NCBI GenBank assembly: GCA_030430345.1
Contig: JAUIFT010000042.1
Span: 1 to 10,221, forward strand
Length of the DNA stretch: 10,221 bases
Direction of reading: 5' to 3'
Origin: Calditrichia bacterium
GTDB lineage: Bacteria; Calditrichota; Calditrichia; RBG-13-44-9; J042
The translations under genes were made by a program, and so were the position numbers. Below the pieces are notes generated by a model. It was not told where the DNA came from. It saw nothing but the letters and a program-made list of their open reading frames with translations, and did no database searches. Positions 1 through 6,142 of the stretch are shown in pieces (the stretch's first letter is position 1; every line of letters starts with the position of its first letter).

Positions 1-1
1 T

Positions 2-301
2 CCGCCCTTACACGTGCATGAAAAAGAAGATGAACTGTTTTATGTCGTCAAAGGTACATACGAATTTCGTTGTGGCGATGATCGGCAAACCGTTAGCGAA
101 GGTGCGCTGGTGCATTTACCCCGCCGAAAGCCACACAGCTTTAAAAACATCGGAGAAACGCCCGGCGTACTCCTGAATACTATTTCCCCGGGCGGATTCG
201 AAGGCTTTTTCGAAGAGATCGATCAATTGCCGAAGGACCAGCCATTGGACCGGAAAAAGGTTGCGGAAATAGCTGCTAATTATGGATTGAAGTTCTTGTA
301 G
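2..301 (+). CDS. Cupin-domain protein, 3' part (5' end outside window)
   Basis: This is the C-terminal 99 residues of a small cupin (single beta-barrel) protein. The frame is open from base 2, so the true start lies upstream of the window, and an internal GTG at 14 is not a convincing start because conserved motif precedes it. Cupin motif 1 is present as PPLHVHEKEDELFYVVKG, with the two His and the Glu that normally bind a metal ion and the closing Gly. Cupin motif 2 is GALVHLPRRKPHSFKN, with the third metal-ligand His; the usual Gly after the Pro is replaced by Arg. The C-terminal 40 residues (GFFEEIDQL onward) are a charged helical tail common in quercetin-dioxygenase-like cupins. The substrate cannot be told from the sequence: it could be a metal-dependent dioxygenase, an isomerase or a ligand-binding protein. 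The gene ends with TAG and the next gene starts 224 bases later. Confidence 0.85.
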   Translation, partial: PPLHVHEKEDELFYVVKGTYEFRCGDDRQTVSEGALVHLPRRKPHSFKNIGETPGVLLNTISPGGFEGFFEEIDQLPKDQPLDRKKVAEIAANYGLKFL

Positions 302-374
302 GTCTTGACGAAAAATAGCATTGAAAAAACAAACAAGATTATCATTCCTGGCACAAAAATATTCCTTCAATCTG

Positions 375-421
375 CATTGCTTTGGGCGATGAGCTGGGAA
401 TAGCTCCCGGCCATAGCAATG
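375..421. repeat. 47-nt imperfect palindrome in spacer
   Basis: The spacer between the cupin and radical SAM genes holds a strong imperfect hairpin. Outer arms CATTGCT (375-381) and AGCAATG (415-421) are perfectly complementary. Inner arms GAGCT (391-395) and AGCTC (402-406) are also perfect, around the loop GGGAAT. Between them T383-G385 can pair with C411-A413 and CG 387-388 with CG 408-409, giving about 17 pairs in all. There is no T-run after it on either strand, so it is not a classical intrinsic terminator. It could be an mRNA 3'-end stabiliser, a REP-like palindrome or a small structured RNA. Confidence 0.5.
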
Positions 422-525
422 TGTAAATTGTTATATAAAATCATTTCCCGAAATTTTTTAAAAAAAATCTGAAATTATCGAATAGTATTTAGTCTGTTTC
501 CTTTTAATACAATAGAGAGGACGTA

Positions 526-1419
526 ATGGCTTTAAATTGGCAAATACTACGCGATTTCCTGGTGACGTTCAAAAGACCGCTGGCTTTAGTGCTGGAGTCG
601 ACGAATGCTTGTAATGCAAACTGCTCGATGTGCTCCCGGGAAGCACTGTCCCGAAAAACCGGTAAAATGGATTTTCCCTTATTTAAAAAGATTGTCGAAG
701 ATGCCCGCCGCACGAATATCTCAACTTTTCAATTAAGCTTTTACGGAGAGTGCCTACTGGATGCCCAGCTTGCTGAAAAGATAAAATATATACACGCTAC
801 GATACCCGATGCCTGGGTTCAAATAGTAACAAATGGAAGTCTGCTAACTTATGAAAATAGCTCAGGTTTATTGGAAGCCGGGATTTCCGAGATCAGGGTT
901 AGTATTGAGGGCAACAATAAAAATGAGTATGAAACCATTCGACGCGGACTGAAATTCGATCAGCTGGTTAATAATCTTTCCGATTTGAAAAAACTGCGTG
1001 ACGCGAAAAAATCCAATAAAACCAGAATCGTTGTTACCGGCCTGAATTTAAAAGAATTTCCGTTAGATGAAGTAGAATATAAGAAATTCTGGGCTAAATA
1101 CGCCGATATCGTTCATGTCCGCGATGAACACCTTTTAAATCTTGAGAAAAAGGAAAGTTTTCTGCAGAAGGTGCTTCCCTGCGATCACCTCTTTACCATG
1201 TTACCGGTGCATAGCGATGGGCAATGCACTATTTGTATATATGATTGGTATGGGAAGGCAGTTTACAACACGCTTGCCAATAATACTATCCGCCGTGTCT
1301 GGTTTGATCCCAAATTTACTTTTTACAGAATACTGCATTTGCTGGGGTTGAAGAAAATGATAAGTATTTGCCGTCATTGCGCATATAGAGCTAATTACAA
1401 AAAACTGATCCGCAACTAG
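526..1419 (+). CDS. Radical SAM protein with SPASM-like C-terminal cysteines
   Basis: This 297-residue protein is a radical S-adenosylmethionine enzyme. The CX3CX2C motif that binds the catalytic [4Fe-4S] cluster is at Cys29, Cys33 and Cys36 (CNANCSMC). It is followed by the GE element (SFYGE, about 71-75), a VTNGSLL strand (about 101-107) and a VSIEG strand (about 125-129) of the partial TIM barrel. The C-terminus carries five more cysteines, at 219, 234, 237, 282 and 285, arranged like a SPASM/Twitch domain that holds auxiliary Fe-S cluster(s). Such enzymes modify ribosomal peptides, install cofactors or act on small molecules. No precursor peptide gene is visible next to it, so the substrate is unknown. 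The ATG at 526 is supported by an AGAGAGGA Shine-Dalgarno ending about 5 bases upstream. The gene looks more AT-rich than the dus and amidase genes, which may hint at separate ancestry. Its TAG stop lies inside the left arm of the inverted repeat that follows. Confidence 0.87.
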   Translation: MALNWQILRDFLVTFKRPLALVLESTNACNANCSMCSREALSRKTGKMDFPLFKKIVEDARRTNISTFQLSFYGECLLDAQLAEKIKYIHATIPDAWVQIVTNGSLLTYENSSGLLEAGISEIRVSIEGNNKNEYETIRRGLKFDQLVNNLSDLKKLRDAKKSNKTRIVVTGLNLKEFPLDEVEYKKFWAKYADIVHVRDEHLLNLEKKESFLQKVLPCDHLFTMLPVHSDGQCTICIYDWYGKAVYNTLANNTIRRVWFDPKFTFYRILHLLGLKKMISICRHCAYRANYKKLIRN

Positions 1420-1547
1420 TAGTTTGTCAATTGAAATCTGACGTGTTCCACTTACATGCTTTGACAAGCTCAGCATTATTGCTGATACTATCCTGAGCTT
1501 GTCGAAGGGTGATTAACCAGACAAAATAGAATTGGCAAACTACCAGT
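1415..1547. repeat. Nested inverted-repeat (MITE-like) element
   Basis: Outer arms at 1415-1432 (ACTAGTAGTTTGTCAATT) and 1530-1547 (AATTGGCAAACTACCAGT) are inverted copies matching at 16 of 18 positions. Nested inside, CTTTGACAAGCTCAG (1459-1473) and CTGAGCTTGTCGAAG (1493-1507) pair at 14 of 15 positions. A small CAGCA/TGCTG hairpin (1471-1484) sits at the centre as an alternative fold. There is no coding potential and no clear target-site duplication. The size, ends and nested symmetry resemble a non-autonomous miniature element or a palindromic intergenic repeat. The left arm includes the TAG stop of the radical SAM gene. Confidence 0.6.
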
Positions 1548-1556
1548 CTTTTTTTT
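1530..1556 (+). terminator. Candidate intrinsic terminator formed by the inverted repeat
   Basis: The right arm of the inverted repeat is followed, after one C, by eight consecutive T residues (1549-1556). On the + strand, the long 1415-1547 hairpin plus this U-tract could end transcription of the radical SAM gene before the GNAT gene begins. The stem is much longer than a typical terminator, so termination is inferred. Confidence 0.4.
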
Positions 1557-1563
1557 CCGGCAT

Positions 1564-1590
1564 TGATTCGAATAAAATATCTTATATACT
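1564..1590 (+). promoter_or_regulatory. Possible promoter hugging the GNAT start codon
   Basis: TTGATT (1564-1569) and TATACT (1585-1590) resemble -35 and -10 boxes, with a short 15-base spacer. The -10 box ends only 10 bases before the ATG at 1601, and there is no Shine-Dalgarno, so the transcript would have almost no leader. Confidence 0.35.
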
Positions 1591-1600
1591 TTAGAAAATT

Positions 1601-2461
1601 ATGACCATTGAAATTCGTTCGCTTGACAATACGCCATTCGCTATGGTGCACAATTGCTTTCTGGATGCTTTTTCCAATTATGAAGTGCCAATCCAGCTAA
1701 GCCTTGCTCAACTGGATTATATGTTTTCCCGGCGCGGTGTGGACTGGCAACTTTCATTTGGTGCATTTGAAAATGACCAACTGGTTGGCTTTGTCATGAA
1801 TGGGGTCCGGGAATGGAACGGTCTTTCCACTGCTTATGATACCGGCACCGGCGTGCGTGCTTCCCACCAGGGAAAAGGCGTTGGGAAGGAAATGTTCGCG
1901 GTGGCGCTCCCGGCGCTAAAAGCAAATGGGATTCGCCAATATCTGCTGGAAGTTATCCAAACGAATACCTCGGCAGTCGCGTTATACCAGAAAATGAATT
2001 TTGAAACGACCCGGGAGTTTGTCTGCTACGCCGCTACCTGGGAAGATCTTTCTTTGCCAACAATTTCCCGACCTTTTTTCACCTTGCAAAAGATAACCGT
2101 CGAAGAAGTTTCCCGCCTGGAAGATGCTCATGATTATCTACCATCCTGGCAAAATTCGCTAGATTCGATAAAAAGAAAAGCCGCAGGGTTTTATTGTATC
2201 GGTGCATTCGATGGTGAGCAATTGATTGGATATGCTATTATCGATCCGGAAAGTGGCGATATCCCGCAAATTGCTGTTAAGCAAAAATACCGCCGTCAAG
2301 GTGTGGGATCAGCAATGTTGACAGCGCTTTCCCGGCAATGCCAATCTGAAACAATTAAGTACGTAGACGTCGATCGGCAGGATAAGGGAACCCGCCAATT
2401 TCTACTTGCCCGTGGGTGCGGGGAAACAGTGCGGCAATTTGAAATGATCTTGCCGCTTTAG
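1601..2461 (+). CDS. Tandem GNAT-family N-acetyltransferase
   Basis: This 286-residue cytosolic protein is built from two Gcn5-related N-acetyltransferase (GNAT) folds. The first (about 1-150) has the acetyl-CoA pyrophosphate-binding motif A as VRASHQGKGVGKEMF and the C-terminal motif B region TNTSAVALYQKMNF. The second (about 160-286) has VKQKYRRQGVGSAML followed by a shortened C-terminal strand. Both copies keep the Q-x-x-G-x-G type loop, so both could bind acetyl-CoA. Double-GNAT proteins include aminoglycoside and mycothiol acetyltransferases, but nothing here identifies the acceptor. The start is ATG 1601; there is no good Shine-Dalgarno and a -10-like box lies 10 bases upstream. It converges with the DUF3179 gene, with only 14 bases between the two stop codons. 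Confidence 0.87.
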   Translation: MTIEIRSLDNTPFAMVHNCFLDAFSNYEVPIQLSLAQLDYMFSRRGVDWQLSFGAFENDQLVGFVMNGVREWNGLSTAYDTGTGVRASHQGKGVGKEMFAVALPALKANGIRQYLLEVIQTNTSAVALYQKMNFETTREFVCYAATWEDLSLPTISRPFFTLQKITVEEVSRLEDAHDYLPSWQNSLDSIKRKAAGFYCIGAFDGEQLIGYAIIDPESGDIPQIAVKQKYRRQGVGSAMLTALSRQCQSETIKYVDVDRQDKGTRQFLLARGCGETVRQFEMILPL

Positions 2462-2469
2462 CTATTCGT

Positions 2470-2501
2470 AAACGTTTAGGGATAATCTAAAAAAAACGTT
2501 T
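2470..2501. terminator. Possible weak terminator between convergent genes
   Basis: Two copies of the palindrome AAACGTTT (2470-2477 and 2494-2501) can pair with each other, and TTTAG (2475-2479) pairs with CTAAA (2487-2491), giving about 10 pairs with a 3-A bulge. It overlaps the stop codon of the DUF3179 gene. The structure is AT-rich and lacks a proper U-tract after it, so the call is tentative. Confidence 0.25.
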
Positions 2502-3147
2502 CAGGGAACTGGCTCAGCCAATTATTCCATCGGGTTAAGGTAGATGGTAATTCCGGCAGGGTGCGATCCTGGTAAAATCCGCTGATGCAGGTAAGTTCCT
2601 CAGTACCGTTCAGGTGATACCACATACTTTCCGTTTCCCAATCATATAATACAAAAGTGTTCCGATAAGTCCATCCGCTGGCGCTCAGGGTTAAAATTTC
2701 CCCGTCAATTTCCCGGCTGTACACGGCAGCCAATTCTACCAGTGGTCAGTAGGCAACGGAAACATGCGCATCAGCAAACTTTTCCGTGACGACCTCGTGC
2801 CGACTCATTACATCAATCGGATAAGCGCGATCGTCGCCATTCAGGGAAACGCCCATGACCAGAAATGTCGCATCCGTATCAGGAAATGAGGAGATGCCGC
2901 TATGGATAAATTGCGGGTCGGAAATCGGGCGAATGGCGTTCTTGCCAATACCGAATTGAAATTCATCTGCTTTCATGTTGTATTTTTCTTCGGCACTGGT
3001 GACATCCCACTCCTGCCCAACTCTATCGACAATATAAACTCTGCCGTTTTCCCGAATCACCCGTTCCGGGCCCGGTTCGCCGGGACTTTCGCAGGAACCG
3101 GACAGTAGCGCCAAAGCTAATATTGCTGTTAATGCAAATATTTTCAT
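2476..3147 (-). CDS. DUF3179 lipoprotein with in-frame TGA at the conserved Cys (candidate selenoprotein)
   Basis: Read through one TGA, this frame gives a 223-residue exported DUF3179-family protein; the family's function is unknown. The chosen ATG (3147) begins MKIFALTAILALALLSGSC, a lipoprotein-type signal with Cys19 as the likely lipidated residue; an open extension to 3240 looks non-coding. GGGGA about 10 bases upstream can serve as Shine-Dalgarno. The domain runs from about residue 40 to the end: GKNAIRPISDPQF, then DRAYPIDVMSRHEVV, then SVAY-(TGA)-PLVELAAVYSR, then SASGWTYRNTFVLYD, ETESMWYHLNG and TRWNNWLSQFPET. In the family I expect Y-C-P-L where this gene has Y-TGA-P-L, so codon 134 would be Cys or selenocysteine. 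The frame is the same on both sides, with no insertion or deletion. Cys187 (LTCISG) could be a redox partner. The usual stop is TAA at 2476. If the TGA is an ordinary stop, this is a nonsense pseudogene. Confidence 0.75.
2715..2731 (-). promoter_or_regulatory. Hairpin downstream of TGA, candidate bacterial SECIS
   Basis: On the mRNA (minus) strand GGCTG and CAGCC form a perfect 5-bp GC-rich stem around the 7-nt loop CCGTGTA, and two G-U pairs could extend the base. The stem begins 15 nt and the loop 20 nt after the TGA. Bacterial SECIS elements lie inside the coding region just 3' of the UGA, with the apical loop roughly 16-37 nt away and a G near the loop start. The distance fits. The G is third in this loop, or first if the closing G-C pair opens, so the match is suggestive only. 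Confidence 0.35.
2746..2748 (-). other. In-frame TGA, candidate selenocysteine codon (residue 134)
   Basis: On the minus strand the codons read GTT GCC TAC TGA CCA CTG GTA (V A Y ? P L V). The TGA sits at the position of the first Cys of the DUF3179 Y-C-P-L motif, and the reading frame continues for 89 more codons with good family similarity. UGA is not generally reassigned here: the amidase gene ends at a TGA and tryptophans are encoded by TGG. Selenocysteine insertion or a single TGC/TGT to TGA nonsense change are the two live explanations. Confidence 0.5.
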
Positions 3148-3193
3148 CGTGTATTTTTCCCCAAAATGACGCTCCTTAAACTCTCGACAGTTA

Positions 3194-3217
3194 GCCGAAT
3201 TATAGTGCCAATTCGTC
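3194..3217 (-). promoter_or_regulatory. Putative -10 box and overlapping dyad upstream of the DUF3179 gene
   Basis: A perfect TATAAT lies on the minus strand at 3204-3199, about 50 bases before the chosen ATG. I see no good -35 box at the normal spacing. It is overlapped by the inverted repeat GCCGAATT (3194-3201) and AATTCGTC (3210-3217), matching at 7 of 8 positions, which could be an operator. Confidence 0.35.
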
Positions 3218-3262
3218 CTGATATTCTCCGTAATTGACATTACAATCTCCCCGGAAAAGTAT

Positions 3263-3268
3263 TATATT
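3263..3268 (+). promoter_or_regulatory. Possible -10 box of dus
   Basis: TATATT ends 7 bases before the ATG at 3276, so a transcript starting at the usual distance would begin at or next to the start codon. A perfect TTGACA at 3234-3239 lies upstream, but its 23-base spacing is too long for a standard sigma70 pair. Confidence 0.3.
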
Positions 3269-3275
3269 AGCGAAT

Positions 3276-4460
3276 ATGAACGAATTGAGTTACAAGAGCG
3301 AGATTAATCAGGACGTTCCGCCGGCAGCCGAAGGAGAATTTTCACCGGCGGCGATCGGGCCGCTGCGGGTATGGCCTCCGGTGGTGTTAGCGCCGATGGC
3401 CGGAATTACCAATGCGCCGTTTCGTTCACTTTGCCGGGAGTTTGGGGCAGGACTGTATGTGAGTGAAATGATCACCTCGCGCTTGCTAGTCGCCAACGAC
3501 GAATACACTTTGAAACTGGCGGCATTTGCCCCGGAAGAATCTCCCCGCAGCCTGCAGCTTTACGGCACCGATCCCTATTACATGGGTGAGGCAGTAAAAA
3601 AACTGCTGGCGGAGCACCACGTTGATCATATCGATATGAATTTCGGATGCCCGGTGCGGAAAGTAACCCGCAAAGGCGGCGGCGCGGCGATACCACTAAA
3701 GCCGAAGTTACTCCGCAACCTGGTGCGGGCGGCAGTAAGCAATGCCGGGTCCGTGCCAGTGACGATTAAATTCCGGATGGGCATCAATGATGAGTATTTA
3801 ACCTATTTGACAACCGGGAAAATTGCCGAAGACGAAGGCTGCGCCGCCGTTGCTTTACATGCCCGCACCGCCGCACAGCTCTATGACGGGGAAGCGCGCT
3901 GGGAAGCAATTGCCCGTCTGAAAGCAGCGGTAACCGCTATCCCGGTGTTTGGAAATGGCGATGTCTGGGAAGCCTACGATGCCCTGCGCATGATGCGCGC
4001 GACCGGCTGCGATGGCGTGGTCGTTGGCCGCGGCTGCCTCGGCCGTCCCTGGCTTTTCCGTGATCTCGCCGATGTTTTCAATGGAAAAGAACCGCAGCCT
4101 TTTCCCAATTTGGGAGCTGTTGCGGATATAATGTTACGGCACCTGCGTCTGCTGTGCGATTGGAGCGAGTCCCGTCTGGCGGTGCGTGCTTTTCGCAAGC
4201 ATTGCGGCTGGTACATCAAGGATTTTGACGAAACGCCCTGGCTGCGGGAAAAGCTGGTGCGCATCAGTTCGCTTGCCGAGATGGCAGATATTCTGGCAAC
4301 CATCGACCGGGAGACCCCTTATCCTACTCATCAGCTTCGCTTGCCCCGCGGCAAATTCGGGCGTACTCAGAAAGTATCTTTGCCGATCGGTTACCTCGAT
4401 CAGCTGGATGATGATACGCCCCCCGATGCCGCGGCGGAAGTAGTGTCCTCCGGTGGATAA
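3276..4460 (+). CDS. dus: tRNA-dihydrouridine synthase (DusB/NifR3 type)
   Basis: This 394-residue flavoenzyme reduces specific uridines in tRNA to dihydrouridine, using FMN and NAD(P)H. The TIM-barrel motifs are in order: VLAPMAGITNAPFR (about 37-50), the active-site NFGCPVRKVTRKGGGAA (about 122-138) with catalytic Cys125, TIKFRMG (163-169), LHARTAAQLYDG (194-205), FGNGDV (225-230) and the FMN phosphate-binding GRGCLGRPW (251-259). A helical C-terminal tRNA-recognition region follows. The protein is longer than typical DusB (about 320 residues) because of a tail with PRGKFG, VSLPIGYLDQLDDDTPP and a final SGG. That tail and the LTYLTTGKIAEDEGCAAVAL segment remind me of actinobacterial Dus proteins. 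ATG 3276 was preferred over an upstream TTG at 3234, which would fall on a promoter-like TTGACA. No Shine-Dalgarno is visible. The gene is divergent from the DUF3179 gene and GC-richer than its surroundings. Confidence 0.93.
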   Translation: MNELSYKSEINQDVPPAAEGEFSPAAIGPLRVWPPVVLAPMAGITNAPFRSLCREFGAGLYVSEMITSRLLVANDEYTLKLAAFAPEESPRSLQLYGTDPYYMGEAVKKLLAEHHVDHIDMNFGCPVRKVTRKGGGAAIPLKPKLLRNLVRAAVSNAGSVPVTIKFRMGINDEYLTYLTTGKIAEDEGCAAVALHARTAAQLYDGEARWEAIARLKAAVTAIPVFGNGDVWEAYDALRMMRATGCDGVVVGRGCLGRPWLFRDLADVFNGKEPQPFPNLGAVADIMLRHLRLLCDWSESRLAVRAFRKHCGWYIKDFDETPWLREKLVRISSLAEMADILATIDRETPYPTHQLRLPRGKFGRTQKVSLPIGYLDQLDDDTPPDAAAEVVSSGG

Positions 4461-4481
4461 TCGCAAATCCCACTGCAAATA

Positions 4482-4510
4482 TTGGGTAAATTCAGCGATT
4501 TTGCTATATT
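4482..4510 (+). promoter_or_regulatory. Sigma70-like promoter of the amidase gene
   Basis: TTGGGT (4482-4487) and TATATT (4505-4510) are separated by exactly 17 bases. The predicted transcript would start near 4517, leaving a leader of about 50 bases before the ATG at 4569. Confidence 0.5.
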
Positions 4511-4568
4511 AATGCAAATAGACCAATTTGCGTTAAAAACCATCAACCTACATTTGCCCGGTGACCTT

Positions 4569-6125
4569 ATGAAAAAATTGTTGCAAATAGTCTTGATAGG
4601 ATTGTTGCTGATGAGCTGTACTTCCGATAAGCGCAGCAGTACAATCAACGTTGAGGAATTAACCGTGGCGGAAATTCATCGTGCCTATCGGGCGGGAGAA
4701 TATACTGCCGAACAGTTGGTGAATGTCTACCTGGCACGAATTGCCGCTTACGATCAGTCCAGTGGTTTAAACGCGATCGTGCTGGAGAACCCCAACGCAT
4801 TGGCCGATGCCCGCGCGCTTGATGCGGAATTCCGGGAAACCGGGAAGCTGCGGCCGCTTCATGGCATCCCGCTAATTGTGAAGGATAATTATCATACCGC
4901 TGGCCTGCAGACCACAGCCGGCTCCGCCACGTTAAAAGGATTTATTCCCACAGCGGATGCCTTCCAGGTGCGGAAGTTAAAGGAAGCCGGGGCAATCGTC
5001 CTGGTAAAAACCAATATGGCCGAATGGGCGTTTAGCGCCAAACATACGGTTGGGTCTCTCGCTGGAGAGACCTTAAATCCCTATAATCTCGCTCATGTGC
5101 CCGCAGGATCCAGCGGCGGCACCGCAGCGGCGGTTGCGGCAAATTTTGGTACTGTCGGCCTGGGAACCGACACCGGAAATTCGATCCGTGGGCCCTCCTC
5201 TCACACTGCCCTGGTAGGATTCCGCTCCACCCTTGGGCTAACCAGCAGGCACGGGATTGTCCCCCTTTATATGCGCAATGACGTCGGTGGGCCGATGTGC
5301 CGCACCGTGGAGGATGCCACCCGGGTGCTTGCTGCCATCGCTGGATATGACCCGGCAGATCCGTTGACCAGCCATAGCAAAGGAAAAGTTGAAGCAGATT
5401 ATCTATCCTACCTGCAGAAGGATGGTTTGAAAGGGGCGCGGATTGGCGTTTTACGTGAGCTAAGCGATGCGGACCCGCATCCGGAAATCAAAGCACTGTT
5501 TGAACAAGCGATTAAAGATTTGCAGCGGCTTGGTGCGAAAATTGTCGATCCGCTGGAAATTCCCGAATTTAATGAACTCCGCCAGCATCAGTGGTGCGCG
5601 ATGTTCCGGGAAGATATCGAGGATTACCTCGCTACATACGTAAAATGGGATTCTCTGCAAACCCTGGAAGATATCCGTGCTGCCGGGGAATTTCCCGAGG
5701 ATGTGCTCGCCGGGATCGATTATTTTCTGGCGAATGAAGGGCGGGGCGAGCTGAACGGCGTTCCCTGCGAAGATGCATTCAGCGATAAACGGAGAATCGC
5801 CTATCGGGCAGCGATCGAGAAGTCTATGGATCGCCTTGCGCTGGACGCCATTATCTATCCTTCCTGGAATCATCCCCCGGCGAAAATCGAACGCTATGCC
5901 GAAGACTATAAAGGCGATAACAGTCAGATTATTGCCCCGCATACCGGGCAGCCGGCTTTCACAGTTCCGATGGGATTCACCAGTGGCAATCTGCCGGCCG
6001 GTTTACAATTCCTCGGACGCATGTTTGCGGAGGGAACCCTCATCAAGTTGACCTATGCCTACGAGCAAGGGACGAAACACCGCAAGCCTCCGGCGCTCTA
6101 CCCGGAATTGAAAGAAAATAAATGA
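4569..6125 (+). CDS. Amidase-signature family lipoprotein
   Basis: This 518-residue enzyme belongs to the amidase signature (AS) hydrolases, which cleave carboxamide bonds with a Lys-cisSer-Ser triad. Expected catalytic residues are all present: Lys105 (PLIVKDNYHT), the cis-Ser Ser181 in the glycine-serine motif PAGSSGGTAA, and nucleophile Ser205 in GTDTGNSIRGPSS, 24 residues after the cis-Ser as in GatA and FAAH. The N-terminus MKKLLQIVLIGLLLMSC is a lipoprotein signal with lipobox Cys17, so the enzyme should be membrane-anchored outside the cytoplasm. This excludes a GatA role in Gln-tRNA formation, and no gatB or gatC is nearby. The substrate could be an amide, peptide amide or acylated compound. 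ATG 4569 is chosen for the signal peptide and a GGTGA four bases upstream; in-frame starts at 4482 and 4512 would add a leader lacking signal character. A promoter lies at 4482-4510. It ends with a genuine TGA. Confidence 0.9.
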   Translation: MKKLLQIVLIGLLLMSCTSDKRSSTINVEELTVAEIHRAYRAGEYTAEQLVNVYLARIAAYDQSSGLNAIVLENPNALADARALDAEFRETGKLRPLHGIPLIVKDNYHTAGLQTTAGSATLKGFIPTADAFQVRKLKEAGAIVLVKTNMAEWAFSAKHTVGSLAGETLNPYNLAHVPAGSSGGTAAAVAANFGTVGLGTDTGNSIRGPSSHTALVGFRSTLGLTSRHGIVPLYMRNDVGGPMCRTVEDATRVLAAIAGYDPADPLTSHSKGKVEADYLSYLQKDGLKGARIGVLRELSDADPHPEIKALFEQAIKDLQRLGAKIVDPLEIPEFNELRQHQWCAMFREDIEDYLATYVKWDSLQTLEDIRAAGEFPEDVLAGIDYFLANEGRGELNGVPCEDAFSDKRRIAYRAAIEKSMDRLALDAIIYPSWNHPPAKIERYAEDYKGDNSQIIAPHTGQPAFTVPMGFTSGNLPAGLQFLGRMFAEGTLIKLTYAYEQGTKHRKPPALYPELKENK

Positions 6126-6142
6126 AATAGCAATACGATTGT

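Noticed and set aside
2476..2733. A separate 85-residue gene starting at a TTG downstream of the DUF3179 TGA
   Set aside because: It is in the same frame as the upstream part, begins in the middle of the DUF3179 domain, and the four codons between (P L V E) also fit the family. It is the second half of one gene.
2740..2755. A frameshift as the cause of the DUF3179 interruption
   Set aside because: Both halves share one frame and the family alignment continues with no gained or lost residues, so only a codon substitution or recoding fits.
3234..3275. TTG at 3234 as the start of dus
   Set aside because: It coincides with a promoter-like TTGACA and would add 14 residues without family support. 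ATG 3276 is simpler.
5460..5942. A 160-codon open frame on the minus strand inside the amidase gene
   Set aside because: It lies fully within the amidase coding sequence, has no recognisable motif, and is explained as an antisense shadow.
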